From the NCBI RefSeq assembly GCF_013256425.1, contig NZ_CP053904.1, positions 2,356,001 through 2,420,000 on the forward strand: a DNA stretch of 64,000 bases. The letters are read 5' to 3'. Origin of the DNA: Hymenobacter sp. BRD67. Lineage in GTDB: Bacteria > Bacteroidota > Bacteroidia > Cytophagales > Hymenobacteraceae. Positions 45,961 through 55,162 of the stretch are shown piece by piece. Made by a program: the position numbers and the translations under genes. Position 1 is the stretch's first letter. The number at the start of each line of letters is the position of its first letter. The notes under the pieces were generated by a model. The model worked only from the letters and a program-made list of their open reading frames with translations. It was not told the DNA's origin and did no database searches.

Positions 45961-48811
45961 TTACTCCACCGTGAGGCGCAGGGCCTGCGCGCCGGCGCGC
46001 ACCACGTACACGCCCGCCGCCAGCCCCTGCGGCAGCACCAGGGCCGCCGTGCCCGTGGCATCGGCCGGTGAGTTGGTCACCGGGCGGCCCAGCGCATCGT
46101 ACACCTGCACCAGGGTGCCGGGGCCGAGCCCACCAGCCTGACCTGGCCACCGGGGGCGGGGTTGGGGTACAGGCTCAGGCCGGCGCTGGCACCCGCCAGG
46201 GCCACCGTGCGCACGGGTGAGTAGCTGTAGGTGCCGTCTACGTCCAGCTGCTTCAGGCGATAATAGAGGACAGACTGCCGGGCAAGCGGATTGGTATCCA
46301 GCAACTCATACCGGCGTGAAGTACTGCTACTGCCGGCCGCGGCCACTGTGCTAACGTGGGCAAAGGTCTTCCCGTCCTGGCTGCGCTCTACTTCAAAGGC
46401 CAGGGTGTTCTGCTCTGAGGCAGTGGCCCAGGCCAGGGCCACCGCCGTATTGCCCTCGGCCGTAGCCGTGAAGGCGGTAAGCTCGACGGGCAGGGGCGTC
46501 GGCGCGGCCCCGTAGTAAGCGACATTATTGGCCACCAGCCCGCCGGCCGTAGCGAAGCTCCCACCTACATACAGGTCGGTGCCCTTCAGCGCCAGTGAGT
46601 AGACGCTGCCATTACCGACTCCGTTGTCAGCGCCGGTGCCCAGGCTGGTCCAGCTGCTGCCGTCCCACATGGCTACCCGGTTGGCAGCACTGCCGCCGGC
46701 CGTGGTAAAGCTGCCGCCCGCGTACAGGTTGGTGCCATCCAAGAGCAGGGCAGAAACCGAATTACTGAGGCCGCTGCCCAGCGCACTCCAGGCGCTGCCA
46801 TTCCACAGGGCGATGTAGTTGGCCGGCGCGCCGCCGGCAGCAGTGAAAGAGCCACCGGCATACAAGGTAGTACCCCCAACTACCAGCGCATTGACCGTGC
46901 CGCTCACGCCGCTGCCCAGGGCACTCCAGGTAGTGCCGTCCCATTGGGCCACTCGTTGAATGGCACTATTGCCGCCGGCCGCCGAAAAGTCGCCCCCCAC
47001 GTAAACAGTCGTCCCGTTCACGGCCAGGGCCAACACGCCCGAGGTATATGAACCCACGGTAACCCCGCTGCCCAGCGCACTCCAGGCGTTGCCATCCCAC
47101 TTGGCGACATTGTTAACCGTGATGCCTCCAGCCAAATTGAATATACCAGCTACGTACAGCAGGCCGTTGCTCATCGTCATCGCCGACGGGCCAATGCTAT
47201 ACCCACTCCCCCCACTTAGCCCGCTGCCGAGCGCGCTCCAGGCGCTGCCATCCCACTTCGCTACCCGGTTGGCAGGTACCCCGCCAGCGGTGCTGAAGTA
47301 GCCGCCTACATAGAGGTCAGTGCCATTTGCGCCCAGGGCCAGGGCCGTCGCGCTGCTACTGAGCCCAGTGCCGAGTGCGCTCCAGGTACTGCCGTCCCAC
47401 TTGGCTACCCCATTGGCCGGTACCCCACCAGCACTGTTAAACGAGCCGGCCACGTACACGGTCGAGCCGTTTATCAGCACGCAATGAACCGAAGCACTCG
47501 AAGAGGAGTTGCTGACGCCGCTTGCGCCGCCTGTGCCCAGGGGCGCCCAGGTGGAGCCATCCCACCGGGCCATATGGTTGGCGGTGCTGCCGCCGGCGTT
47601 GGCAAAGTTGCCGCCCACATACAAGGTAGTGCCGCTCACTCCCAGCCCGAAAACGCTGTTATCGGTGCCATTGGCCGCGCCCATTACCAACGGGCTCCAG
47701 GCCGAGCCGTTCCACTGGGCGACGCGATTGGCGGTAGTGCCATCGGCAGTTGTGTACTGGCCGCCTGCGTACACCGTAGTGCCAATCACGGCCAGTGACT
47801 GCACTACGTTGTTCATGCCGGTGCCCAGCGCACTCCAGGCGGTGCCGTCCCACTGGGCCACGTAGCGGGTGCTCACGCTGCCAGAGTTCAGGAAAAAACC
47901 AGCCGCGTACAGGGTCGTGCCACTCACGGCCAGCGCCTCTACGCTACTATCGAAGCCGGCCCCAGCGCACTCCAGGCGGTGCCGTCCCACTGGGCGATGC
48001 GGTTGGCCGGGGTACCCCCGGCCGTGGTGAAATAGCCGCCCGCATACAACGTCGAGCCGCTCACAGCCAGCGTATACACGCTGCTGCCCATGCCGCTGCC
48101 CAGCGCACTCCAGGTAGTGCCGTCCCACTGGGCCACGTTGTTGGCGGTACTACCGCCTGCGGTGACGAAGCTGCCGCCAGCATACACATTCACGCCGTTG
48201 GGGTCCAGAGCCAGGGCCAGCACATTGCCAGGGTAATTACCCGTAGTCACGCCTGTTCCCATCGCGTTCCAGGTAGTGCCATCCCACATGGCCACTGCGT
48301 TGGCCGGCAGGCCGCCGGCCGTAGAGAAGCTGCCACCCACGTACACGTTCGTGCCGCGCACTGCCAGCGCCGATACGCTACTCCCTACCCCGTTGGCCGA
48401 GCCCGTACCCAGGCTGCTCCAGGTGCTGCCGTTCCACTTGGCCACGTAGTTGGCGGCGGTGCCGCCGGCCGTGGTAAAGTTGCCGCCCACGTATACGTCG
48501 GTGCCGCTCACGGCCACTACCTGTACGTTTCCATTAGTGCCGTTTTGGGTGCCGGCCGGGCTACCGCCCAGCGCGTTCCAGCTTTGGCCGGCCGCCGCTT
48601 GCAGCACGGGCTGGCCGCCCTTGCCGTAGCTAAGCTGGTAGCCGGTAGCATTAAAGGAACCCTTGGCACCGGGCCGCAGCGTGCCGTCGGGGTTGAGGAT
48701 GCTGCTTACAGTTGGGGCCTGAGCCCGCGCTGCCCAGGGCAGCAAGGCCTGTATCCCGACCAGCAGGAGCAAAAAATGAGCTGCGGGCAGCAGGCGTAGC
48801 GAAAACTTCAT
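45961..48811 (-). CDS. Large secreted repeat protein with type IX sorting domain (two frameshifts)
   Basis: The restored protein has 950 residues. Signal peptide ([31 protein letters not shown]), then about 14 tandem repeats of roughly 42-55 residues, each of the form '[15 protein letters not shown]...[22 protein letters not shown]' (13 clear W[DN]G.[ATS]W units). The pattern is that of delta-60/kelch-like beta-propeller modules. A fibronectin-like stretch follows ('[28 protein letters not shown]'), then a sorting tail ('[15 protein letters not shown]', '[17 protein letters not shown]'). Frameshifts at 47960-47963 (repair: [14 protein letters not shown]) and 46129-46131 (repair: [21 protein letters not shown]). 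Likely a cell-surface adhesin or binding protein. Confidence 0.84.
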
Positions 48812-49260
48812 AAAAAGGAGAACGGCGAAAAGCAGCTATTAAAAGGCAGTTTGCCCTTAATTAGCCAGCAGCGCACTACTTGGCTAACCAGGGGCAAAGG
48901 TCCGGCTTGATTCAATGCGACGGTATCGCATAAAGATGCTAGTGCGCCAAGGCGCCTGGTGAGTGTAGACCGAAGCAGGGTTTATTGAGAAAACTAACCC
49001 CAGCACCCCAAAACCGGCTGTTTTCCCTCGGCGCGTATTCGTTACGGCAATTATTCAAGGGCCAGCTTCAGGCGCTAAGGCTGTCAGGTTTGGGAATGCG
49101 CCTATTGAAAGGAAGCCTAGCGTGCCATTATCCACCCTTTCATATTATTTATTTTAAATATATTCACCAATCAGGCAACAGCTCAATACTGGCGCGCACG
49201 GGGCCAGCTTTTGAGGTAGCGAAGCCGCGAATCAGACCAAAAGCCGTTAGTTTGTGCGTT
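48812..49260. other. Divergent intergenic region, no gene seen
   Basis: A 449-base spacer between the repeat-protein gene (minus) and the esterase gene (plus). It includes an A/T-rich patch (about 49,140-49,165) and, near 49,248, a TTAGTTTG word resembling a -7 box just before the esterase start. No conserved reading frame or operator was found. Confidence 0.45.
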
Positions 49261-51309
49261 ATGCTGCATAAGTTGCTACTGCCCCTACTGGCTCTGCTGG
49301 CCCTGCGCGCCGCCCAGACGCCCATCCCTGCCGTTATCGATTGGAAAGCGCCCGCCACGCTGCCCACCTACCTCTTGCAGCAGCTGCACCAGCAGTACGC
49401 GCCGCGCCGGGCGGCGCTCGACCAGGCGCTGACTTCAGCGGCGGGCACGCAGGCCTACCGCGACTCAGCGCGGGCGCGGTTTCGACGAGTGCTGGGGCCG
49501 CTGCCGGCGCGCACGCCGCTGCGGGCGCGGGTTGTGGGCACGATAGCGCAGCGGGGATTTAATATAGAAAAAATACTATACGAAAGCACGCCACATCACC
49601 ACGTCACGGCCAACCTCTACCTGCCCGCCGGCCAAGGCCGCAAGCCGGCGGTGCTGCTGTTTTGCGGGCACGAGAATACCAGCAAGGCCACGCCTTCGTA
49701 CCAGCAAACGGCGCGGCTCTTTGCCCGCAACGGCTTTGTGGTGCTCGTCATTGACCCCGTTTCGCAGGGCGAAAGAATGCAATTGACTGATGCGAACGGC
49801 AAGTCGCTCACGCGCGGCGGCACCACCGAGCACACCCTACTCAATGCGGAGGCCAACCTGCTGGGCCGCACCCTGCCCGCCGCCGAGCTCTGGGACAACG
49901 TGCGCGGCCTCGACTACCTGCTGACCCGGCCCGAGGTCGACGCCGCCCGCGTGGGCTGCCTCGGCAACTCGGGCGGGGCCACCCAAACGGCTTATTTCAT
50001 GGGCTACGACGAACGGGTGCAGGTAGCAGCGCTGTGCAGCTACGTAGCTGCCGGCGAGCGCAATCTCACCGCCACTGGCCCGGCCGACGGCTGCGTAATG
50101 CTGCCCGGCGCCGGCGCGGCCGGCCTCGACGTGGCCGACTGGCCCATTATGTTTGCGCCCAAGCCGGTGCTGCTGCTCACGGGCCGCTACGACTTCGTGG
50201 ACCAGACCGAGATGGAAGCAGCTTTTGCCGACATGCGCCGCACTTATACGGCTTTGGGTGCCGCTGAAAAAACCGACCTGTTTACCTACGACGATGGCCA
50301 CGGCATCTCGGCCCCGAAGCGGGCAGCGGCGGTGGCCTGGTTTCGGCAGTGGCTGCACGCAAGCGGGCCGCTGGTGCCCGAAGACGACGCACCGGCCTTG
50401 CCCGAAGCAACGTTGCGCTACACCGCTACCGGGCAGGTTAACACCAGCTTTAAAGACGAAGAAACCCTGGCGGCCAGCTACCTGGCCGAAGCACGGGCCC
50501 TGGCGGCGGCCCGCCCGGCCTACTCACCCGAAGCGCTTCTCAAAGTGGTCGGTCACGAGCTTGGCATTGGTAGCCAGGGCCGCGTCACTGCGGCCACCGA
50601 CCAGCGCGATACCCTGCGCCTGACCGGCGGCCAGAACTGGCAAAACCTGCTGCTGCGCCGCACCGGCGAGCCGCCGCTGCCGGCCCGGCTCCTGCTGCCC
50701 GCCGGCCCGGCTTCTCCGACCCGCCTCGTCATCTGGCTGCCCGACCGGGGCATGGCCGCTACCCTGCGCGACAGCGCCGCCCGCCTGGCCACCTACCAGC
50801 GCCAGGGCACGGCCGTGCTGCTGGCCGACCTGCGCGGCCTGGGCGAAACCACCGACCCGGCCGCCTTCAACGACCCCAAGTTTTACAACCAGGAATACCG
50901 CGATGCGCTGCTGGCGCTGCACACCGGCCGGCCGCTGCTAACCCAGCGCGTAGTAGATGTGAGCAGTCTTCTCTCCTTTATTCGCAACGACAGCCGGCTG
51001 GGGCAGCTGCCCATTCTGCTGCGGGCCGATGGCCGGGCGGCGCTGGTGGCGCTGCACGCGGCGCTGTTAAGCTCTCGCGTGGCGAAGGGGCCGGCTACGT
51101 TAGCCACTGACCAGCCGGGCACCAGCCCGGCCAGCACATTCGGGCCCCAAATCGAGCAGGTGCAGGTGAGCGGTGGGCCACCTTCGTTCCGGTATTTTCT
51201 CGAAAACCCCACCGCCAAGGACGCTTATTCGGAGGTACTGCCCGGCGTGCTGCGCTACTACGATGTACCCGACCTGCGCCAGGCACTGGGCAGCCGATTA
51301 CTGCCTTAG
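49261..51309 (+). CDS. Tandem alpha/beta-hydrolase, acetyl-xylan-esterase-like
   Basis: A 682-residue secreted protein with a short signal region (MLHKLLLPLLALLALRAAQ). The first hydrolase (about 80-365) has an oxyanion region 'PAVLLFCGHENTSK', nucleophile elbow GNSGG (Ser237), acid 'GRYDFVDQTE' (Asp about 309) and His in 'YDDGHGIS' (about 346). The second domain (about 445-680) looks like another alpha/beta-hydrolase ('PTRLVIWLPDRGM', 'VLLADLRGLGETTD') but has no clear GxSxG. Such proteins are found as carbohydrate deacetylases in Bacteroidota. It may remove acetyl groups from pectin or xylan (inference). It is outside the operator-marked region. Confidence 0.82.
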   Translation: MLHKLLLPLLALLALRAAQTPIPAVIDWKAPATLPTYLLQQLHQQYAPRRAALDQALTSAAGTQAYRDSARARFRRVLGPLPARTPLRARVVGTIAQRGFNIEKILYESTPHHHVTANLYLPAGQGRKPAVLLFCGHENTSKATPSYQQTARLFARNGFVVLVIDPVSQGERMQLTDANGKSLTRGGTTEHTLLNAEANLLGRTLPAAELWDNVRGLDYLLTRPEVDAARVGCLGNSGGATQTAYFMGYDERVQVAALCSYVAAGERNLTATGPADGCVMLPGAGAAGLDVADWPIMFAPKPVLLLTGRYDFVDQTEMEAAFADMRRTYTALGAAEKTDLFTYDDGHGISAPKRAAAVAWFRQWLHASGPLVPEDDAPALPEATLRYTATGQVNTSFKDEETLAASYLAEARALAAARPAYSPEALLKVVGHELGIGSQGRVTAATDQRDTLRLTGGQNWQNLLLRRTGEPPLPARLLLPAGPASPTRLVIWLPDRGMAATLRDSAARLATYQRQGTAVLLADLRGLGETTDPAAFNDPKFYNQEYRDALLALHTGRPLLTQRVVDVSSLLSFIRNDSRLGQLPILLRADGRAALVALHAALLSSRVAKGPATLATDQPGTSPASTFGPQIEQVQVSGGPPSFRYFLENPTAKDAYSEVLPGVLRYYDVPDLRQALGSRLLP

Positions 51310-51520
51310 GTAATCTACCTGGAAAAAAAAGTATTTAACGAGGATTTTAGACGCTTCACAGGGTAAAACGGGTGATTGGGAGATTTGTAGCGGCCACTGG
51401 GCTAGTTGGGTTGGTGGCAGGGTAGCCAGCACACAATCTTTGGTGAGTCAAACGCTTTGCTGGTCGCGTCCAGACCATTATAGCCTGACGGCTGCTCCCT
51501 CACCCTATCTGTTTTTATTT

Positions 51521-51874
51521 ATGAAAGCACTCTTTACCACCACCTTCCTCATTGGGCTGAGCCTGAGCCTGCATCCGGCACTGGCTTCCTCCCACGACCC
51601 CGAGCGCCCTACTCCCAGCGTGGGCATGCTGGAAGGCGGCGGCATTGGCGCCCGCCCCCTGGTGCGCTACCTGGCAGCCACCCTGCAGCTCTCCAGGGCG
51701 CAGACCGCCGCCGTACAGCACGCGGTGCAGAGTCATCAGCTCCAGACCCGCTCGCTACAGCAGCTGGCCCTGTGCCTGGAACAAGTGCTAACGCCGGCCG
51801 AGTACGAGCAGTATCTGCAATTGCAGGACGATGCGGCCACCTACAAAAGCCTGCGCGTTCTGGCCCTGCGCTAG
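51521..51874 (+). CDS. Small secreted hypothetical protein
   Basis: A 117-residue protein started at ATG 51521: signal peptide (MKALFTTTFLIGLSLSLHPALA), then a helical region ('LVRYLAATLQLSRAQTAAVQHAVQSHQLQTRSLQQLALCLEQVLTPAEYEQYLQLQDD') rich in Gln/Leu. The helical pattern with 'L...LTP.EY..YL.L' resembles periplasmic Spy/CpxP-like small proteins of Bacteroidota, but the LTxxQ motifs are weak. Unrecognised otherwise. It precedes the convergent P450 gene by about 30 bases. Confidence 0.65.
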   Translation: MKALFTTTFLIGLSLSLHPALASSHDPERPTPSVGMLEGGGIGARPLVRYLAATLQLSRAQTAAVQHAVQSHQLQTRSLQQLALCLEQVLTPAEYEQYLQLQDDAATYKSLRVLALR

Positions 51875-51903
51875 CAGCAGGCCCGCTGGCTTCTTTACCT
51901 GGC

Positions 51904-53307
51904 TCACGCAGCTATTTCGCGCCGCTCAAAGCGCAGGGGCAATTTGCCGCTGGGCCGCAGCGTAATGAGCGGAGCCAGGCCCGGCACCTCGGGTCCGGCT
52001 GGCACCACGCGGTAGCGCCGCAGCGTTTGGATGAGGACGAGCTGCAGCTCGGTGAGGGCAAACTGATTGCCCACGCATAGGCGCGGCCCGCCACCGAAAG
52101 GCAGGTAGCCGTAGGGCGGCAGCGGCGCGCCCGCCGCAAAGCGCTCGGGCCGGAATGCCTCGGCCTCGGGCCACAGCGCCGGGTGGTGGTGTAGTCCGTA
52201 GAGGTAAAGGGAAAATAACGTCCCCTTGGCAATGTGCTGGCCCTGAAACTCGTCGTCTTCGGCCGCCTCGCGCGACATTATCCAGGCCGGCGGGTAGAGG
52301 CGCATGGCTTCCTGCACCACTTGCAGGGCGTAGGGCAGGCGCATCAGGTCCGCAAACTCCGGGCTTTGCCCGGCCGGCAGCGCCGCCTCAATCTCCGCCA
52401 CCAGCCGGGCCTGGGTTTCGGGGTGGCGGGCCAGCAGGTAAAACGCCCAGGCCAGAGCATTGGCCGAGGTTTCGTGGCCGGCCACCAGCAGAATATTCAG
52501 CTCATCGAGCAGCTGGTTTTCGGCCATGCCCACGCCGGTGTCTTCGTAGCGGGCCTCCAGCAGCATTTGCAGCAGGTCGTCGGGCGGGGGCGTGCCGGCG
52601 GGCGCGGCAGCCTGCGCCGCCTGGTGCTGCCGAATGGCCCCGCGCACCAGCTCACGCAGGTGCGTAGCCAGCTGGTCGTGGCGCTTATAATTGCCGCGCA
52701 GCCGATGCCAGGGCCGCAGGTACGGCTGCCGCAGGGTATTCACATAAAAAGCCTGAATGGCGGTGAGCCAGTCGTTGAGCTTTGCCAGCTGGCTTTCGTC
52801 GAGGCTACTGCCAAATACCGAGCGGGCAATAATGCGAAAAGCCACCCGCGTAGTAGCGGCGTGCGTGTCCAGCTCCACCGCCGTTTCAGTTGCCGTTTGC
52901 GCGTCCAGCTCGGCCACCCACTCATCGGCCACCGTGCGCATAAGGCGCGTGAGGCCGGCCAGCCGCTGCCGGTGAAAGCCGGGCTGCACCAGCCGCCGCT
53001 GCCGCAGCCAGTCGGCGCCCTCGTTGGTGAGCAGGCCCCGGCCCAGGTAGCGCACCAGCCCGTGCGTGAGGTCGGACTTGTGATAGCGGCGGTGGTTTTT
53101 CTGCACAATATGCTGAATGAGGGCCGGGTCGCGGGTCACGACGGTGGGCCGCACGCCGCCCATGTACAGGCGCACCGTGTCGCCGTAGCGCGCCAGCAGC
53201 TGTGAGAGCGCCCCAATTGGGTTACGGGCCGCTTTCAGCGAGTTGCGCAGCGTGAGCAGGCGCGGCACCTGCGGCCACGTTACGGCAGGCGGTTTTTTAA
53301 TATTCAT
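51904..53307 (-). CDS. Cytochrome P450
   Basis: A 467-residue soluble P450. The I-helix 'LLVAGHETSANALAWAFYLL' (acid/Thr-type pattern AGHETS), the K-helix ExxR in 'VVQEAMRLYPPAW', the PERF-like 'EAFRPERFAAG' and the haem loop 'FGGGPRLCVGNQFAL' (Cys411) are all present. It resembles CYP102/CYP110-type fatty-acid-oxidising bacterial P450s. No redox partner gene is nearby, so it must use a cellular ferredoxin or flavodoxin. The start at 53307 (MNIKKPPAVTWPQVPRLLTLRNSL) matches the family's N-terminus; it lies in an A/T-rich upstream region. Confidence 0.94.
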   Translation of the reverse strand: MNIKKPPAVTWPQVPRLLTLRNSLKAARNPIGALSQLLARYGDTVRLYMGGVRPTVVTRDPALIQHIVQKNHRRYHKSDLTHGLVRYLGRGLLTNEGADWLRQRRLVQPGFHRQRLAGLTRLMRTVADEWVAELDAQTATETAVELDTHAATTRVAFRIIARSVFGSSLDESQLAKLNDWLTAIQAFYVNTLRQPYLRPWHRLRGNYKRHDQLATHLRELVRGAIRQHQAAQAAAPAGTPPPDDLLQMLLEARYEDTGVGMAENQLLDELNILLVAGHETSANALAWAFYLLARHPETQARLVAEIEAALPAGQSPEFADLMRLPYALQVVQEAMRLYPPAWIMSREAAEDDEFQGQHIAKGTLFSLYLYGLHHHPALWPEAEAFRPERFAAGAPLPPYGYLPFGGGPRLCVGNQFALTELQLVLIQTLRRYRVVPAGPEVPGLAPLITLRPSGKLPLRFERREIAA

Positions 53308-53348
53308 TATTTAATATATTTTAAAACAAATCAGGTTCGCTAACTTTG

Positions 53349-53906
53349 CTAGGCAGGCAATACCAGCTCCCTGGGCAGCTCAAACTTCAGCTCGCGGCTC
53401 TTGCTGCGGCCATGCAGCTGCGCGAGAAAATCATCCAGCTCGCCCTTATATTCCAGCCACAAATCTTCGTGCAGGTGCTTCAGCACCAGTTGCGTGAGCC
53501 GGGCTGCCAGCCGCGCCGTGCCCACAAAAAAGCCCTGGTACACGCTGTCGAACTGCCCGGTGTAGTTATCAAATATCAGCTTCAACGCATATACGCTCAG
53601 GTCGATTTCGAGCTGCTTGCTTTTGGTAACGCGTCGGGCGCGGGCCGCCTCCTGTACGGCCCCGCGCAGCGCTTTCACCAGGCTGCGGTTGAGCAGCCGG
53701 CCCGTCACGGCCACATTGAACAGCTCGTGGATGCGGTCGGCACTGGTTTCGTACACGCTTTCGAGCGTTACATCGGGCAGCAGCTCGTAGCTGAAGGTAT
53801 CGTACAGCTCGGTGTCGCGGCGCACGGCCCGCAAAATGAGCGCCTCCTTTTCCTTTTCGGAAAGGCGGGCGACGGCTTTTTTAAAATCGGCGGAAGGAAC
53901 GGGCAT
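53349..53906 (-). CDS. Conserved hypothetical protein
   Basis: A 185-residue cytoplasmic protein, mainly helical, started at ATG 53906 (MPVPSADFKKAVARLSEKEKEALILRAVRRD). It is rich in charged residues, has no signal peptide and no membrane segment, and no catalytic motif I can name ('DLSVYALKLIFDNYTGQFDSVYQGFFVGTARLAARLTQLVLKHLHEDLWLEYKGELDDFL'). It is likely part of a Bacteroidota-restricted family. It lies 41 bases upstream of the P450 gene on the same strand, so they could share a transcript. Function unknown. Confidence 0.75.
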   Translation of the reverse strand: MPVPSADFKKAVARLSEKEKEALILRAVRRDTELYDTFSYELLPDVTLESVYETSADRIHELFNVAVTGRLLNRSLVKALRGAVQEAARARRVTKSKQLEIDLSVYALKLIFDNYTGQFDSVYQGFFVGTARLAARLTQLVLKHLHEDLWLEYKGELDDFLAQLHGRSKSRELKFELPRELVLPA

Positions 53907-54028
53907 AGGGCTAAGCAGGCACGGCGCGCACGGGCCGCCGGTTTCTGCGCTAAAAGTAGCGGCCAAGCGCTGGTATGAGCCTGTTATTCCGAACGAAATG
54001 GCGGGCTACGGAGTTATCAGGCGGCCCC

Positions 54029-54056
54029 TTGCTTCGCCGGGGCTGCCGTATTTTTG
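54029..54056 (+). promoter_or_regulatory. Bacteroidota-type promoter of clpS
   Basis: TATTTTTG at 54049-54056 fits the -7 consensus TAnnTTTG exactly, with a TTG at 54029-54031 and a 17-base spacer. The clpS ATG is at 54061, only four bases after the box, so the transcript is probably leaderless or nearly so. Confidence 0.6.
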
Positions 54057-54060
54057 TGCC

Positions 54061-54351
54061 ATGGCTTTCCCCGCTACCCGCCCGCAGATTGATTACGAAG
54101 ACGATGTGCTGCTGCTCGAAGAAGAGCAGGAGCTGCGCACGCTCGTGGTGTACAACGACGACGTGAACACGTTCGACCACGTTATCCAGACGCTTATCGA
54201 CGTGTGCGGCCACGAGCCCGAGCAGGCCGAGCAATGCACCCTGCTCATTCATTATAAGGGCAAGTGCGCGGTCAAAAACGGCACCTTCGACGAGCTGGCC
54301 CCGCGCTGCTCGGCCATCCACGACCGAGGCATCTCGGCCGATATTGTTTAG
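54061..54351 (+). CDS. clpS: ATP-dependent Clp protease adaptor ClpS
   Basis: A 96-residue adaptor that delivers N-degron substrates to ClpAP-type proteases. 'LRTLVVYNDDVNTFDHVIQTLIDVCGHEPEQAEQCTLLIHYKGKCAVKNG' contains the ClpS core: NDDxNTFDHVI (substrate pocket) and the 'H.xGKC' segment (ClpA contact). The N-terminal acidic extension (EDDVLLLEEEQE) is common in Bacteroidota. ATG 54061 directly follows the promoter box. Confidence 0.95.
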   Translation: MAFPATRPQIDYEDDVLLLEEEQELRTLVVYNDDVNTFDHVIQTLIDVCGHEPEQAEQCTLLIHYKGKCAVKNGTFDELAPRCSAIHDRGISADIV

Positions 54352-54354
54352 AAT

Positions 54355-54462
54355 GTGGAAATATGTTGAATATGGAAATGTAGAAATGGGAAGGGTCGCT
54401 TCATGCCTTTCCTTTCCGCTCATTCATTTTCACATCTTTCGCATTCATACATTCCGCACATT
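54355..54462. repeat. Low-complexity repeat between clpS and recR
   Basis: A run of ATGTGGAAATATG-like words is followed by their loosely inverted counterparts (CATTTTCACATCTTTCGCATT). It resembles the AGTGAACAGTTAAT element in style, but pairing is imperfect. No gene is inside. Confidence 0.4.
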
Positions 54463-54468
54463 TAAAAA

Positions 54469-55083
54469 ATGGATTTTCCTTCCAAACTTATTGAAAATGC
54501 GGTAGTAGAGCTGTCGCGCCTGCCCGGCATCGGCAAAAAAACGGCCCTGCGCCTGGCTTTGCACCTGCTCAAGGCCGAAAGCGACACCACGGCCAACCTG
54601 GCCGAGGCGCTGGCCAAGATGCGCTTCGATATCACGTACTGCCGCACCTGCCACAGTATTTCGGATAGCGAGGAATGCACCATTTGCGCCAATAAGCTGC
54701 GCGACCATGCCCAGGTGTGCGTGGTGGCCGACGTGCGCGACGTTATCGCCATCGAAAACACGGGCCAGTATAAGGGCGTGTACCATGTGCTGGGCGGCGT
54801 TATCTCGCCCATTGAGGGTATCGGCCCGGCCGACTTACAGGTCGACTCGCTGGTGGCCCGCGCGGCGGCCGGAGACTCGGAAATCCGGGAGATTATCTTG
54901 GCCATCTCGCCCACCATGGAGGGCGACACTACGGCTTTTTACCTTTCGCGCCGCCTGCGCGACTTCGAGAATATCCACCTCAGTACCATTGCCCGCGGCA
55001 TTCCGATGGGCGGCGAGCTGGAATACGCCGATGAAATTACCCTGGGCCGCTCGATAGTAGAGCGCCAGCGCCAGGCCCGGTAG
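54469..55083 (+). CDS. recR: Recombination mediator protein RecR
   Basis: A 204-residue RecR, normal length. It has the N-terminal helix-hairpin-helix ('LSRLPGIGKKTALRLALHLL'), the C4 zinc finger ('CRTCHSISDSEECTICANK', about 60-80) and the Toprim domain ('QVCVVADVRDVIAIENTGQYKGVYHVLGGVISPIEGIGPADL'), ending 'ARGIPMGGELEYADEITLGRSI'. It works with RecO/RecF in loading RecA at gaps. Start ATG 54469. Confidence 0.97.
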   Translation: MDFPSKLIENAVVELSRLPGIGKKTALRLALHLLKAESDTTANLAEALAKMRFDITYCRTCHSISDSEECTICANKLRDHAQVCVVADVRDVIAIENTGQYKGVYHVLGGVISPIEGIGPADLQVDSLVARAAAGDSEIREIILAISPTMEGDTTAFYLSRRLRDFENIHLSTIARGIPMGGELEYADEITLGRSIVERQRQAR

Positions 55084-55162
55084 CCCGCCGAAAAGAAAGC
55101 TGCTCTTCTTGGCTGCCGGCCGGCGTAGCGGAAGCTCCGCGTTACTTTAACTTCGCCCTCCC

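Noticed and set aside
53341..53348. TAACTTTG on the plus strand, a good -7 box
   Set aside because: Only a gene on the opposite strand lies downstream, so there is nothing for it to drive; probably chance.
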